The notes under the pieces were generated by a model that was not told where the DNA came from, made no database searches, and saw nothing but the letters and a program-made list of their open reading frames with translations. Made by a program: the position numbers and the translations under genes. This document shows, piece by piece, positions 44,850 through 52,991 of a DNA stretch of 64,000 bases. The stretch's first letter is position 1. Every line of letters begins with the position of its first letter. This DNA comes from Eubacteriales bacterium (GTDB lineage Bacteria; Bacillota; Clostridia; Lachnospirales; Lachnospiraceae), in the NCBI GenBank assembly GCA_030524135.1, contig JAUNHA010000001.1, forward strand, positions 66,712 through 130,711, written 5' to 3'.

Positions 44850-45695
44850 ATGAAAAATATCCGGATGCAGGAACAGAAGATTTATAAAACAGGAAGCAGG
44901 ATCAGGCAGAACTGCATCATTCTGGCAGTGATGCTTCTGATCGTGGTGCCTGTTATTAATATTGCAATATGGTCTTTTACCGCGCGCTGGCCCTGGCCGG
45001 CGCTTTTTCCGGAGCGCTTTTCTTCACGCGGGATCGGGGAGATTCTGCGCAGAGGAAAGGAGACGGGGAAGCTGTTGTTTTCCTCGGTTGCGATCTCGCT
45101 TGTTGTAGGTGTGCTTTCCGTGATCTGCGGATGCCTGACTGCCCGTGCGATCGTATTCTATGATTTTTTCGGAAAGCGTCTTGTTAATGTACTCGTCATG
45201 CTTCCGTTTTTTGTACCGGCAACGGTGTTTGTCATGGGTGTTCAGATTCTGTTTATCCGCATGAAACTTGCGGGGACGGTAGGCGGTGTTGTGCTCGTGC
45301 ATCTGATCTGTTCGCTTCCATATGCGGTGCGGCTGATCTCCGACGGTATGCGGGCGGGAGGTCTTTCGCTTGAAGAGCAGGCGAGGGTTCTGGGCGCATC
45401 GGAGGCAGAGGCTTTTTTCAGGGTTGGTCTGCCGACACTTACGCCGGTGCTGTTAAGCTCTCTCGGCATGTCGTATATCGTGTCCTTTTCCCAGTATTTT
45501 CTGACGCTTCTGATCGGAGGGGGAAAGGTGAAGACGTTTACGATCGTCATGGTGCCGTATCTGCAGAACGGGAGCCGGGATATTGCCTGTATATACAGCA
45601 TTATCTTTACAGGAATCTCTGTGCTGATCTTCGCGGTTTTTGAATGGATCGCAGCGCGGTGGAACCGTTCCAACAGCACGGAATTTTACGGCTAG
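44850..45695 (+). CDS. ABC transporter permease, YnjC C-terminal-like
   Basis: Second permease, 281 residues and six hydrophobic segments. The EAA loop is [28 protein letters not shown]. It forms the membrane channel together with the preceding permease. AGAGGAG lies shortly before the ATG. The order binding protein-permease-permease-ATPase resembles spermidine- and sulfate-type importers as well as YnjBCD. Confidence 0.85.
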   Translation: MKNIRMQEQKIYKTGSRIRQNCIILAVMLLIVVPVINIAIWSFTARWPWPALFPERFSSRGIGEILRRGKETGKLLFSSVAISLVVGVLSVICGCLTARAIVFYDFFGKRLVNVLVMLPFFVPATVFVMGVQILFIRMKLAGTVGGVVLVHLICSLPYAVRLISDGMRAGGLSLEEQARVLGASEAEAFFRVGLPTLTPVLLSSLGMSYIVSFSQYFLTLLIGGGKVKTFTIVMVPYLQNGSRDIACIYSIIFTGISVLIFAVFEWIAARWNRSNSTEFYG

Positions 45696-45736
45696 ACCTT
45701 AGACGCTTAGCATATTTTTTAAATGGAGAAGATGAC

Positions 45737-46768
45737 ATGTCTGCTTATCTCAGTATTTCACATCTGGATGTGGAGATCGGAAAAACGCCTATTCTGAAGG
45801 ATGTTTCCCTTTCTATAGAGGAAGGGGAGTTCGTATCGATTCTCGGACCGTCAGGGTGCGGCAAAACAACACTTTTAAAGACGATCACGGGCTTTCTGTC
45901 ACCTAAGGCGGGAAGTATCAGTCTTTCGGGACAGGATATTACGATGATGCCGCCGGAAAAACGCGGTACGATCATCGTGTTTCAGGATCTTCGGCTGTTT
46001 CCGCATTTAAGCGTTGCCCAGAATATCAGCTTTTCAAGAGATCTGAGAAAGGCAGATTGCGGGGAAACGAATCGGAAGGTAGAGGAGCTGCTTTCGGCTG
46101 TACAGCTTTCCGGATATGGAGACCGCAGGATCCGGGAGCTTTCCGGCGGACAGAAACAGCGGGTCGCGCTTGCACGTGCGCTTGCTGCTGATCCCAGAGT
46201 TCTTTTGCTGGATGAAGCATTTTCCGGTCTGGATGAACAGCTCCGGCGGGAAATGGGGATGCTCGTTAAGGAGCTGCAGCGAACCTTCCGTATTACGACA
46301 CTGCTCGTAACGCATGATAAACGGGAAGCGCTCATGATGTCCGACCGCATCGGGTTGTTTCACGAAGGAAGGCTTCTGCAGTACGGAAGCCCGGAGGAAA
46401 TGTTCGAAAAACCTGTTAACAAACTGGCAGCCGATTATTTTGGAACGGCCAATTATTTCAGGACAGAGAAAGGGCTAATGATGATTCGTCCTTTTTCCCT
46501 GCGTCCGGATATGGAGGGCAGCGCCTGGGAGGTACAGGAGATCGCGTTTATGGGCGAATATGTAAACTGCATTCTTAGACTGGCAGGGGAAGCAGGGCCG
46601 AAGGCGGACCGGGAACAGGACGGTCTTATGCGCATGCCGGAGGGCGGGCGTCTTACCATGCAGCTTCCTGCTGATGAGCTTCGTGAAAAGAAGATTGTCT
46701 GCGGCAGCAGGCTTTCCGTACGGATCAGAGAGGAAGATGCAGTGATTTTTCCGGAGGAACATGTATGA
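45737..46768 (+). CDS. ABC transporter ATP-binding protein, YnjD/PotA-like
   Basis: ATPase of 343 residues for the preceding permeases. Walker A is GPSGCGKTT, the Q-loop is in IVFQDLRLFPH, the ABC signature is ELSGGQKQRVALARALA, and Walker B is LLLDEAFSGLD. A C-terminal TOBE-like domain follows from about residue 240. The ATG at 45737 follows GGAGAAG. The last codons overlap the nucleoside hydrolase start as ATGA, so import and hydrolysis genes are translationally coupled. This suggests a nucleoside-like or glycoside substrate (inference). Confidence 0.9.
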   Translation: MSAYLSISHLDVEIGKTPILKDVSLSIEEGEFVSILGPSGCGKTTLLKTITGFLSPKAGSISLSGQDITMMPPEKRGTIIVFQDLRLFPHLSVAQNISFSRDLRKADCGETNRKVEELLSAVQLSGYGDRRIRELSGGQKQRVALARALAADPRVLLLDEAFSGLDEQLRREMGMLVKELQRTFRITTLLVTHDKREALMMSDRIGLFHEGRLLQYGSPEEMFEKPVNKLAADYFGTANYFRTEKGLMMIRPFSLRPDMEGSAWEVQEIAFMGEYVNCILRLAGEAGPKADREQDGLMRMPEGGRLTMQLPADELREKKIVCGSRLSVRIREEDAVIFPEEHV

Positions 46769-47661
46769 AATACGTAATATTTGACTGCGACTGCACCTAT
46801 GGTGTAAAGGGCTGTGACGTTGATGACGGCATGGCGCTTATGTATCTGCTGGCGGATCCCGATACGAAGCTTCTGGGGGTTACGACAACTTATGGAAACA
46901 GCAGGGAAGAGATCGTTTATGAAGCGCTTATGCGCCTTTTAAAGCATCTGGGCAGAACCGATATTCCCGTGATCAGGGGCGGAAATGCAGAAGGTGTATA
47001 CAACTCGGCTGCTTCTGAATTTATCGCATCCATGTCCAGGGAATACGAGGGCAGGCTTTCTCTGCTCGGAACAGGCTCTACGACGAATATCGGAGGCGCA
47101 TATTTCAGAGATCCCATGGTGTTCCCGCGCCTAAGGGAAATGGTCTTCATGGGTGGAATCACAGAGCCGCTCGTTTTTGCAAAACGCATTATGGATGAAC
47201 TTAATTTTTCCTGTGACCCCAAAGCGACGGAAGCCATGCTGACACACGGAAATAATGTTTCTGTGATCACCGGAAATAACTGCCTGAAGGTTCTTTTTAC
47301 GAAAGAGGACTATGAGCGGCGCTTTGACGGCACGCTTCCGATCGTAAAGTTTATACGCTCTACAACGGATTACTGGTTTGATGACAATGACGATACCTAT
47401 GGGATCAAGGGCTTCTATAACTGGGATATCACGGCGGCAGCTTATCTGCTGCACCCGGAGCTCTTTGATGATGTGAAGGTCCGCTGCCGGATCACGGAAG
47501 AGACGCTGAAGACAGGTTTCCTGAACCCGGTTACAGAAGGAGAAACCTGCAGCCTGAATCTTCCCTGCGTGCAGGATGAGGAGCTGTTTAAACAGAATCT
47601 GTTCGAATGTCTGTCACGGCTTTCCGTTACCAGAGAAGCGCTGGAGGAGTTGAAGGAATGA
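46765..47661 (+). CDS. Inosine-uridine preferring nucleoside hydrolase family protein
   Basis: A 298-residue hydrolase of the IUNH family, which cleaves the N-glycosidic bond of nucleosides. The Ca2+-binding Asp cluster is near the N-terminus: FDCDCTYGVKGCDVDDGMAL, a variant of the usual DxDxxxDD motif with a longer, Cys-rich spacing. Other family features are LLGVTTTYGN, the LGTGSTTNI segment and FYNWDITAAAYLLHPE near the C-terminus. It overlaps the ABC ATPase gene and the glycosyltransferase gene by four bases each. In arsenosugar synthesis a step is needed to remove adenine from the rSAM product; this enzyme could do the equivalent here, which is inference. Confidence 0.85.
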   Translation: MKYVIFDCDCTYGVKGCDVDDGMALMYLLADPDTKLLGVTTTYGNSREEIVYEALMRLLKHLGRTDIPVIRGGNAEGVYNSAASEFIASMSREYEGRLSLLGTGSTTNIGGAYFRDPMVFPRLREMVFMGGITEPLVFAKRIMDELNFSCDPKATEAMLTHGNNVSVITGNNCLKVLFTKEDYERRFDGTLPIVKFIRSTTDYWFDDNDDTYGIKGFYNWDITAAAYLLHPELFDDVKVRCRITEETLKTGFLNPVTEGETCSLNLPCVQDEELFKQNLFECLSRLSVTREALEELKE

Positions 47662-48440
47662 GAAGGAAAAGCACATTTGATGATGCAGGCCATGGTCTGC
47701 CTGCGCCAGTCCCGGATCCGCAGAAAGCAGAGGTCGTGAAAGGACTCATTTCCGTCATTATTCCAACCTACAATGAGAGCAGTACGATTCTGCAGTTTGC
47801 AGAGGTGATAGAATCCCTCAGAAAGAGCGGAGCGGAAATAATCTTTGTGGACGGCGGCAGCAGCGACGGGACACTTTCCATGATCCCGGATGACAGAGGA
47901 TATCAAATTCTGTCCTCGCCCCGGAAGGGAAGAGCGCAGCAGATGAATTATGCTGCAGACTGTTCCAGAGGAGAGATCCTGTTTTTTCTGCACTGTGATA
48001 CAGAGCGCATCCCGGAAGATGCCGAGGCTGAGATCCGGCGCGTCATGTCACGGTTTGATGCCGGGTGCTTTGGAATAGATTTTTTAAAAAAAGACAGCTT
48101 TTTCATGTGGACGTGCAAATGGATCTCCAATCACCGGGTGAAGGACAGAAAAGTAATGTTCGGTGATCAGGGGATTTTCTTAAAACGTGAGCTGTTTTAT
48201 AAAGCTGGAAAATATCCGGAGATTCCGATCATGGAGGATTATCAGTTTTCTCTGACGCTTAAGCTGATGCAGGTGAGGCTCGGCATGACGCAAAAACGGA
48301 TTTTTACCTCGTCCAGGCGTTTTCAGGGAGGAACGGTCAGAAAACTCCGGCTGATGTGGCAGATGAACCGCCTGCGCGCAGCATACCGCAGGGGTGTCCC
48401 GGCTGATGAGATCGCGAAGGCATATCGGGATATCCGATGA
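47658..48440 (+). CDS. Family 2 glycosyltransferase (rSAM/selenodomain-associated transferase 2 type)
   Basis: A GT-A fold glycosyltransferase of 260 residues. It has an N-terminal nucleotide-sugar motif (LISVIIPTYNESSTI), the IIFVDGGSSDGT segment, a GRAQQMNYAADCSRGEILFFLHCDT stretch with the metal-binding D-x-T in place of DxD, and FGDQGIFLKRELF. These match the short GT2 branch described as rSAM/selenodomain-associated transferase 2. The other partner of that theme, a DUF2064 transferase, is fused to the VTT protein at 38161. It overlaps the nucleoside hydrolase gene as ATGA. Confidence 0.87.
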   Translation: MRRKSTFDDAGHGLPAPVPDPQKAEVVKGLISVIIPTYNESSTILQFAEVIESLRKSGAEIIFVDGGSSDGTLSMIPDDRGYQILSSPRKGRAQQMNYAADCSRGEILFFLHCDTERIPEDAEAEIRRVMSRFDAGCFGIDFLKKDSFFMWTCKWISNHRVKDRKVMFGDQGIFLKRELFYKAGKYPEIPIMEDYQFSLTLKLMQVRLGMTQKRIFTSSRRFQGGTVRKLRLMWQMNRLRAAYRRGVPADEIAKAYRDIR

Positions 48441-48521
48441 CAGTTCCGTTTTCAATGCCGGAATGATATAACGCTGAAGGGGCAAAAGTGTGCCAACGAG
48501 CGAACAAAAGGGAGTATGATC

Positions 48522-49565
48522 ATGGATTTATTCGAAGCAGTAAGAAACTATACAGACAGAAAAACATTCCGCAATGCGCTGTGTCTTCCGGAGACCGGCA
48601 TTCTGCCGCTTTCCCCGCTTGCGCAGGGAGAATGTAATGTAAATTTTCTGTTTTCTGATCCGGATGGCAGGCAGAAATATGTTTTCCGCGTGAATCTTGT
48701 AAGCCAGATGCATCTGTCTGATCAGATCGGCTACGAATACCGGGCGCTCAAAAGCTTGCTTCCTTCCGGCAGAACACCCCGCCCGCTTTATGTGGACGAG
48801 GCTGGACTGCTTCCGTCAGACCCTGGGAAATATGGCGTTTTGGTGTATGAATATCTGAGCGGTCGCCCGCTTGACTACCGGAGGGATCTGAAACGTGCAG
48901 CAGAGATTTTTGCAGACATTCACAGTGTTTCTGCAGGTACATCGGGCGGAGAGCTGATCACACCTGCGGACCCTCTTTCTGCGATCCTTGACGAATGTGA
49001 AGAGATGGTGCAGACCTACTATCAGGCTCCGATCGCGGAGGAGGCCGTAAAAATACAAATTGCCCGAATGCTTGAAAAAGGCCGGAATATCCTGGCTTCT
49101 ATGCCCGAATACAACGGATATCGCTGCATTGTCAATACGGAAGTGAATTCAGGTAATTTTCTGATGAATGACGGCGGACAGGACTATCTGATCGACTGGG
49201 AAAAGCCTGTTTATGGTGATCCGATGCAGGATCTCGGGCACTTTCTTGCACCGACGACGACCTTCTGGAAGACGGATGTGATTCTTACAGCAAAAGAAAA
49301 AGAGGCATTTTTTGCATCATATCTGGATGCCGTACGGGGACAGTTTGATACCTTAGGTGCAAAGGAACGGCTGAATATCTATATCCCGATCACCTGCCTA
49401 CGGGGTATTACCTGGTGCGCCATGGCATGGGTGCAGTATCAGGATGAAGCATCGGGTGCACCTAAGAATGCCGATACCTGGAAGAAGCTTTGCGCATATC
49501 TTAAACCGGCATTTCTCGATGCAATTGAGAAAGAGTATCTTGACAGAAAACAGGAGATGGTATAA
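48522..49565 (+). CDS. APH-family phosphotransferase
   Basis: Small-molecule kinase of 347 residues with an aminoglycoside phosphotransferase fold. It shows an N-lobe FLFSDPDGRQKYVFRVNL, a hinge segment VLVYEYLSGRPLDY, a catalytic loop CIVNTEVNSGNFLMN (in place of the usual H-x-D-x-x-x-x-N) and the metal DW motif YLIDWEKPVYGDPMQDLGHF. His-Asp in the catalytic loop is replaced by Asn-Thr-Glu, which is unusual. Phosphotransferases of this kind are found beside rSAM/selenodomain genes. Start at 48522 follows AAGGGAG by seven bases. It is the last gene before a terminator. Confidence 0.8.
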   Translation: MDLFEAVRNYTDRKTFRNALCLPETGILPLSPLAQGECNVNFLFSDPDGRQKYVFRVNLVSQMHLSDQIGYEYRALKSLLPSGRTPRPLYVDEAGLLPSDPGKYGVLVYEYLSGRPLDYRRDLKRAAEIFADIHSVSAGTSGGELITPADPLSAILDECEEMVQTYYQAPIAEEAVKIQIARMLEKGRNILASMPEYNGYRCIVNTEVNSGNFLMNDGGQDYLIDWEKPVYGDPMQDLGHFLAPTTTFWKTDVILTAKEKEAFFASYLDAVRGQFDTLGAKERLNIYIPITCLRGITWCAMAWVQYQDEASGAPKNADTWKKLCAYLKPAFLDAIEKEYLDRKQEMV

Positions 49566-49660
49566 TATAATTGAAAATTATATAACGCGCGGCAATGTAT
49601 AACTTCAAGATATAAATTTGGCTTATACACAGCCATAACCTCAGGAGATGCCAAAACCGG

Positions 49661-49685
49661 ATGGAGGGGGCGGCCTCCATTTTTT
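49661..49685 (+). terminator. Terminator after phosphotransferase gene
   Basis: ATGGAGG pairs with CCTCCAT across GGGCGG, then five to six T. The stretch 49566-49660 before it is AT-rich with no known riboswitch recognised. Confidence 0.85.
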
Positions 49686-49741
49686 GAGAAATCCGGGGAA
49701 ATCTGTATTTTGCCGTGTCAGATCATTGGGGAATAAGGGAA

Positions 49742-49987
49742 ATGAATCAAAAAGATGTATATGCGCTCCGGATGATGGCCGGTGCCTGTTTTGACTGCGG
49801 GGAATGCACTGCCGTATGCCCGGGTATTCTTAAGGAGCATAATCTGACGCTTCAGGGCTTTGCATACAGCCCGGAGCTCTATGAGGAGTGCGTCCGCTGC
49901 GGTGTATGCTTTGAGGTCTGTCCGAAGGGGATCGACGGAATTCGAATCGCAGAGAAGGCGGAAGAGGCGCTTTTGGCGAATAACTGA
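49742..49987 (+). CDS. Small 2x[4Fe-4S] ferredoxin-type protein (HdrC-like)
   Basis: An 81-residue ferredoxin-like protein with two Cys clusters, CFDCGECTAVCPG and CVRCGVCFEVCPK, each suited to bind a [4Fe-4S] cluster. The arrangement is like the HdrC subunit of heterodisulfide reductases. It may serve the CCG-domain protein encoded at 39574, which itself has the HdrB/D-type domains. ATG at 49742 follows AAGGGA. A GTG start at 49715 would add nine residues and is less likely. Confidence 0.82.
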   Translation: MNQKDVYALRMMAGACFDCGECTAVCPGILKEHNLTLQGFAYSPELYEECVRCGVCFEVCPKGIDGIRIAEKAEEALLANN

Positions 49988-50044
49988 TAGAAAGCCTGCC
50001 GCTTTGCGGCGGGATATGAAAAAGGTTTTTGGAGTTTTGCCGGT

Positions 50045-50956
50045 ATGGATATTTTTCTGATCACATTCAAGCAGGTCGTCGGTCTGTTTCTGATTATTTT
50101 TGTCGGTCTCGTCTGCTGTAAAGCAGGGGTGCTGACAGATAAGTCCAAGAAAGAGTTATCGGGACTTCTTGTCAATATCGTGATTCCGGCAGTGATTATC
50201 AATTCTTTTCAGAGACAGATGGACTTAAGCAAGGCTGAGGTTTTGTTTGAGTCCTTTTTTTACTGCATCATTGTACATATCTGCCTGATCATTCTTGCAG
50301 CCCTGTTTCTTCCGAAGCGTCTCGGACCGAATTACAGCATTGAACGGATCTCGGTCATCTACACAAATGCGGGCTTTATGGGACTGCCGCTTCTTTCGGC
50401 ATTGTTCGGAGAGGAAGGAACGCTTTATGCTGCTGTCTATGTATCCGTATTCCATCTGTTTATGTGGACGGCGGGAACGTTTTCCCTTACAAAAGATAAG
50501 AGCCTGAAAAGTGCGGTGCGGCAGCTGTGTTCCCCGACGATCATTGCCGTGCTGATCGCCCTTCTGTTTTTGTTCCTGAATGTAAAGCTGCCGGAAGTGC
50601 TCCTTACACCGCTTGGCTACGTGGCTGATATGAACACGCCGCTTGCAATGATCGTAACAGGCGTTTCACTTGCGTCGATCGATCTCTGCGAGCTGTTTGG
50701 AACAAGGAAGCTGTATTATGTAACGGCACTGAGACTTCTGATTCTCCCGCTCATTCTCGTGGGCTTGTTCAGGCTCCTGCAGTTTTCGGGTATGGCGTCT
50801 GACTGCGCGCTCGTATCCGCGGCATGTCCGACAGCGGCGATCGCGCCCATGGTTGCGGTGCAGTACGGCCATGATGAGAAAACCGCCTCCGGGATCTTTG
50901 CGCTGACAACACTTCTGAGCCTTTTCACCATACCGCTTTTTATGCTTTTTCTCTAA
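50045..50956 (+). CDS. AEC family permease (auxin efflux carrier fold)
   Basis: Membrane protein of 303 residues with about ten hydrophobic segments. Signatures are GLLVNIVIPAVIINSFQ (N-terminal helix pair), VIYTNAGFMGLPLLSALFGEEG and the C-terminal SAACPTAAIAPMVAVQYGHDEKTASGIFALTTLLSLFTIP. AEC proteins export or import organic anions such as malate, oxalate or amino acids. It may release a product of the rSAM island, but the family is broad and nothing in the sequence fixes a substrate. GGAG lies about ten bases before the ATG. Confidence 0.88.
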   Translation: MDIFLITFKQVVGLFLIIFVGLVCCKAGVLTDKSKKELSGLLVNIVIPAVIINSFQRQMDLSKAEVLFESFFYCIIVHICLIILAALFLPKRLGPNYSIERISVIYTNAGFMGLPLLSALFGEEGTLYAAVYVSVFHLFMWTAGTFSLTKDKSLKSAVRQLCSPTIIAVLIALLFLFLNVKLPEVLLTPLGYVADMNTPLAMIVTGVSLASIDLCELFGTRKLYYVTALRLLILPLILVGLFRLLQFSGMASDCALVSAACPTAAIAPMVAVQYGHDEKTASGIFALTTLLSLFTIPLFMLFL

Positions 50957-51141
50957 TAAAAAGCAATCTTCATAAGAAACTTTGATACGCTTTGACCGGG
51001 CTATAAAAAATACCGATACCGCCCGCGCAAAATATGGACAAAAGGGAAGCTTTCATATATGATAGGAGACGATGCGGTACAGAAGACCGGATCGCCGGTT
51101 TTAGGATGGCCGGCAAACAATATAACGGAGGGTTTTATATT

Positions 51142-51642
51142 ATGATGAAGAAAACAGCATTTATCTGCGGAGCAGCGCTTATCATGGCTATGGCTACCGC
51201 ATGCGGAAACAGCAGCACTGCTTCCACGACTGCGGCAGCTACCGCAGCGTCAGGCACTGAGGTAACCGCACCGGCAAGCGACGTTCAGATGCAGTACATC
51301 TCTGCAGCAGATGCAAAGGCGGAGATCGGAACCGATGGCGTTACCTTCCTTGACGTGCGCAAGGCAGATGACTACAAGGCAGGACACATCGACGGAGCTG
51401 TATCCGTAGATATGGACGCTGCAAAGGAAGGAGACTTCCAGGCTGGCGTTGCAAGCATGGAGCCGATCGCAGAGGAGCATGATGACAAGCTCATTCTGAT
51501 CTGCTATTCCGGAAAGCGTTATGCACAGGCATCTACAAACGTACTTTCCGCACTTGGTTATGACATGTCCAAGGTATATACCCTTGAGGGCGGCATGACT
51601 CAGTGGGGAGAGGATTTCCCGGGCGAGACTGTAGCAGAATAA
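51142..51642 (+). CDS. Rhodanese-domain lipoprotein
   Basis: Secreted or membrane-anchored protein of 166 residues. A signal peptide (KKTAFICGAALIMAMATAC) ends in a weak lipobox Cys, followed by a Ser/Thr/Ala linker. The rhodanese domain has TFLDVRKADDYKAGHIDGAVS and the active-site loop CYSGKRYAQAS, with the catalytic Cys first. ATG at 51142 follows GGAGG by ten bases; in-frame upstream starts would spoil the signal peptide. Rhodaneses transfer sulfur from thiosulfate or similar donors; E. coli YnjE is a secreted rhodanese next to ynjBCD, matching this island. A bidirectional terminator follows. Confidence 0.9.
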   Translation: MMKKTAFICGAALIMAMATACGNSSTASTTAAATAASGTEVTAPASDVQMQYISAADAKAEIGTDGVTFLDVRKADDYKAGHIDGAVSVDMDAAKEGDFQAGVASMEPIAEEHDDKLILICYSGKRYAQASTNVLSALGYDMSKVYTLEGGMTQWGEDFPGETVAE

Positions 51643-51662
51643 GCAGCATTTCCAGGATATCA

Positions 51663-51690
51663 AAAAGGGGCTTAAGACAGCCCCTTTTTT
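51663..51690. terminator. Bidirectional terminator
   Basis: AAAAGGGGCT pairs with AGCCCCTTTT around six bases, with A-run on one side and T-run on the other, between the rhodanese gene (plus) and the thioredoxin-like gene (minus). Confidence 0.88.
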
Positions 51691-51707
51691 GCTTCTGAAG
51701 AACCTTG

Positions 51708-51962
51708 TTATTTCTGAATCGCTCCGGCTTCGGTCTCCAGAATGCCGGTCAGTTTTTTAATATTCGGTACATGCCCGCTTACGACGAGCTTTCCGTTTAC
51801 CATAAGAGAAGGAGCGCTCATAACACCCAGCCGGACGATCTCCACGAGATCTTCGACCTTTTCGATTTCAGCGCTGATTCCCAGACGATTACATACAGTA
51901 CAGACATCCTCATAAAGCTTGTCACATTCTCTGCAGCCTGCACCGATTACTTTGATTTCCAT
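51708..51962 (-). CDS. Thioredoxin-fold small redox protein (redox-active disulfide type)
   Basis: An 84-residue glutaredoxin/thioredoxin-fold protein. The Cys pair is in GAGCREC near the N-terminus, with a third Cys in the following helix. A cis-Pro strand reads VMSAPSLMVNGKLVV, where MSAP is the conserved site. Such proteins are commonly encoded beside DUF318 permeases, as here. AAGGAG precedes the ATG on the minus strand. It is the last gene of the minus-strand group ArsR-permease-GTPase-thioredoxin. Confidence 0.87.
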   Translation of the reverse strand: MEIKVIGAGCRECDKLYEDVCTVCNRLGISAEIEKVEDLVEIVRLGVMSAPSLMVNGKLVVSGHVPNIKKLTGILETEAGAIQK

Positions 51963-52004
51963 AAGATTTCTCCTTCTTAAAAATGATATCCCTGTTTCCA
52001 GCTT

Positions 52005-52934
52005 TTAGTTCTTCAGCTGCATGGGGATCTGTATGGTCTCTTTCCATGCGCTGTCGATTTTCCGGATCACCTGCGGACCGATCTTGGAAAGGAATACGAG
52101 CTGGGAGATCTCTTTCGGTTCACAGTCCTTGTAATCGATCAGTTTTTCCACAACATCTGTCTGCTGCCATCCGTCATCAAGATGGAAGAAGCCCTTGATA
52201 CGGTAACAGTACGGCAGTACTTTTTGTAAGAATGCGGTAAGCTCTTTTTTCGGAATTACACCGCTGCATTCAAGAGAGAGCGTCTTCGGCTTATTGTCGA
52301 CCGTATTTGAAGATGCTTCGCAGGCAGCCCACTGAAAATCGGTCAGCGTATCATCCAGCACGGACAGATCGATCTCTCCGTTTTTGCAGTATGTCAGTCG
52401 GCAGACGGGGTTTATGCTCCGTACGGCGCTCTCGACTTCGCGCAGCTTTACTTCATCAAGAAGATCGATCTTATTGATGACTGCCAGATTGCAGTGTGCG
52501 AGCTGACGGTCGACTGTCTCTGCATCTGTAAGCTGTTCGATGAAATTGACTCCGTCAATGAGGCAGATAACGCCCTGAAACCGGTAGACGTCGCCCGCCA
52601 GAACCTCTGCAGCTCGCAGAATCTCTTCAATATTCGAAGGATCTGCAAGTCCTGAACTCTCTACAAAGACGAGGTCAAGGTCACATTTCCCCATTTCAGC
52701 AAGCGCCTGTACAAAGGAAAGCTTCAGGCAGGAGCAGAAGATGGAGCCCCGGCTGATCTCGGTCATTTCTATGCCGTCCCGTCTGACAAGCGTTCCGTCA
52801 ATGCTGAGTTTTCCGAATTCGTTCTGTATCACACCGATCTTTTTTCCCGGCATGTGATTGAGAAGGTGCAGAAGGAGAGAGGTTTTTCCGGCACCCAGAA
52901 ATCCGGTCAGCACGTACAGATCTTTTTTCTTCAT
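52005..52934 (-). CDS. G3E family GTPase (CobW/YjiA type)
   Basis: GTPase of 309 residues in the CobW/HypB/UreG superfamily, often metal chaperones. The P-loop is GFLGAGKTSLLLHLL, Walker B is ESSGLADPSNIEEIL, and the base-specificity motif NKIDL. The usual metal-binding CxCC motif is changed to IFCSCLK. The C-terminal CobW domain (from about 210) is present. The ATG at 52934 follows GGAGG; a TTG at 52949 would put the ribosome site inside the gene. It lies between the ArsP-like permease and the thioredoxin-like protein. Confidence 0.87.
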   Translation of the reverse strand: MKKKDLYVLTGFLGAGKTSLLLHLLNHMPGKKIGVIQNEFGKLSIDGTLVRRDGIEMTEISRGSIFCSCLKLSFVQALAEMGKCDLDLVFVESSGLADPSNIEEILRAAEVLAGDVYRFQGVICLIDGVNFIEQLTDAETVDRQLAHCNLAVINKIDLLDEVKLREVESAVRSINPVCRLTYCKNGEIDLSVLDDTLTDFQWAACEASSNTVDNKPKTLSLECSGVIPKKELTAFLQKVLPYCYRIKGFFHLDDGWQQTDVVEKLIDYKDCEPKEISQLVFLSKIGPQVIRKIDSAWKETIQIPMQLKN

Positions 52935-52991
52935 AAATATTACCTCCAAAAATGATAGTTTTACGCGGATAATATCCTGTATGCTGATCGT

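Noticed and set aside
49566-49660. Riboswitch-like leader before the terminator at 49661
   Set aside because: The AT-rich stretch with a terminator looked like a switch, but no known aptamer consensus (purine, preQ1, fluoride, c-di-GMP) could be matched.
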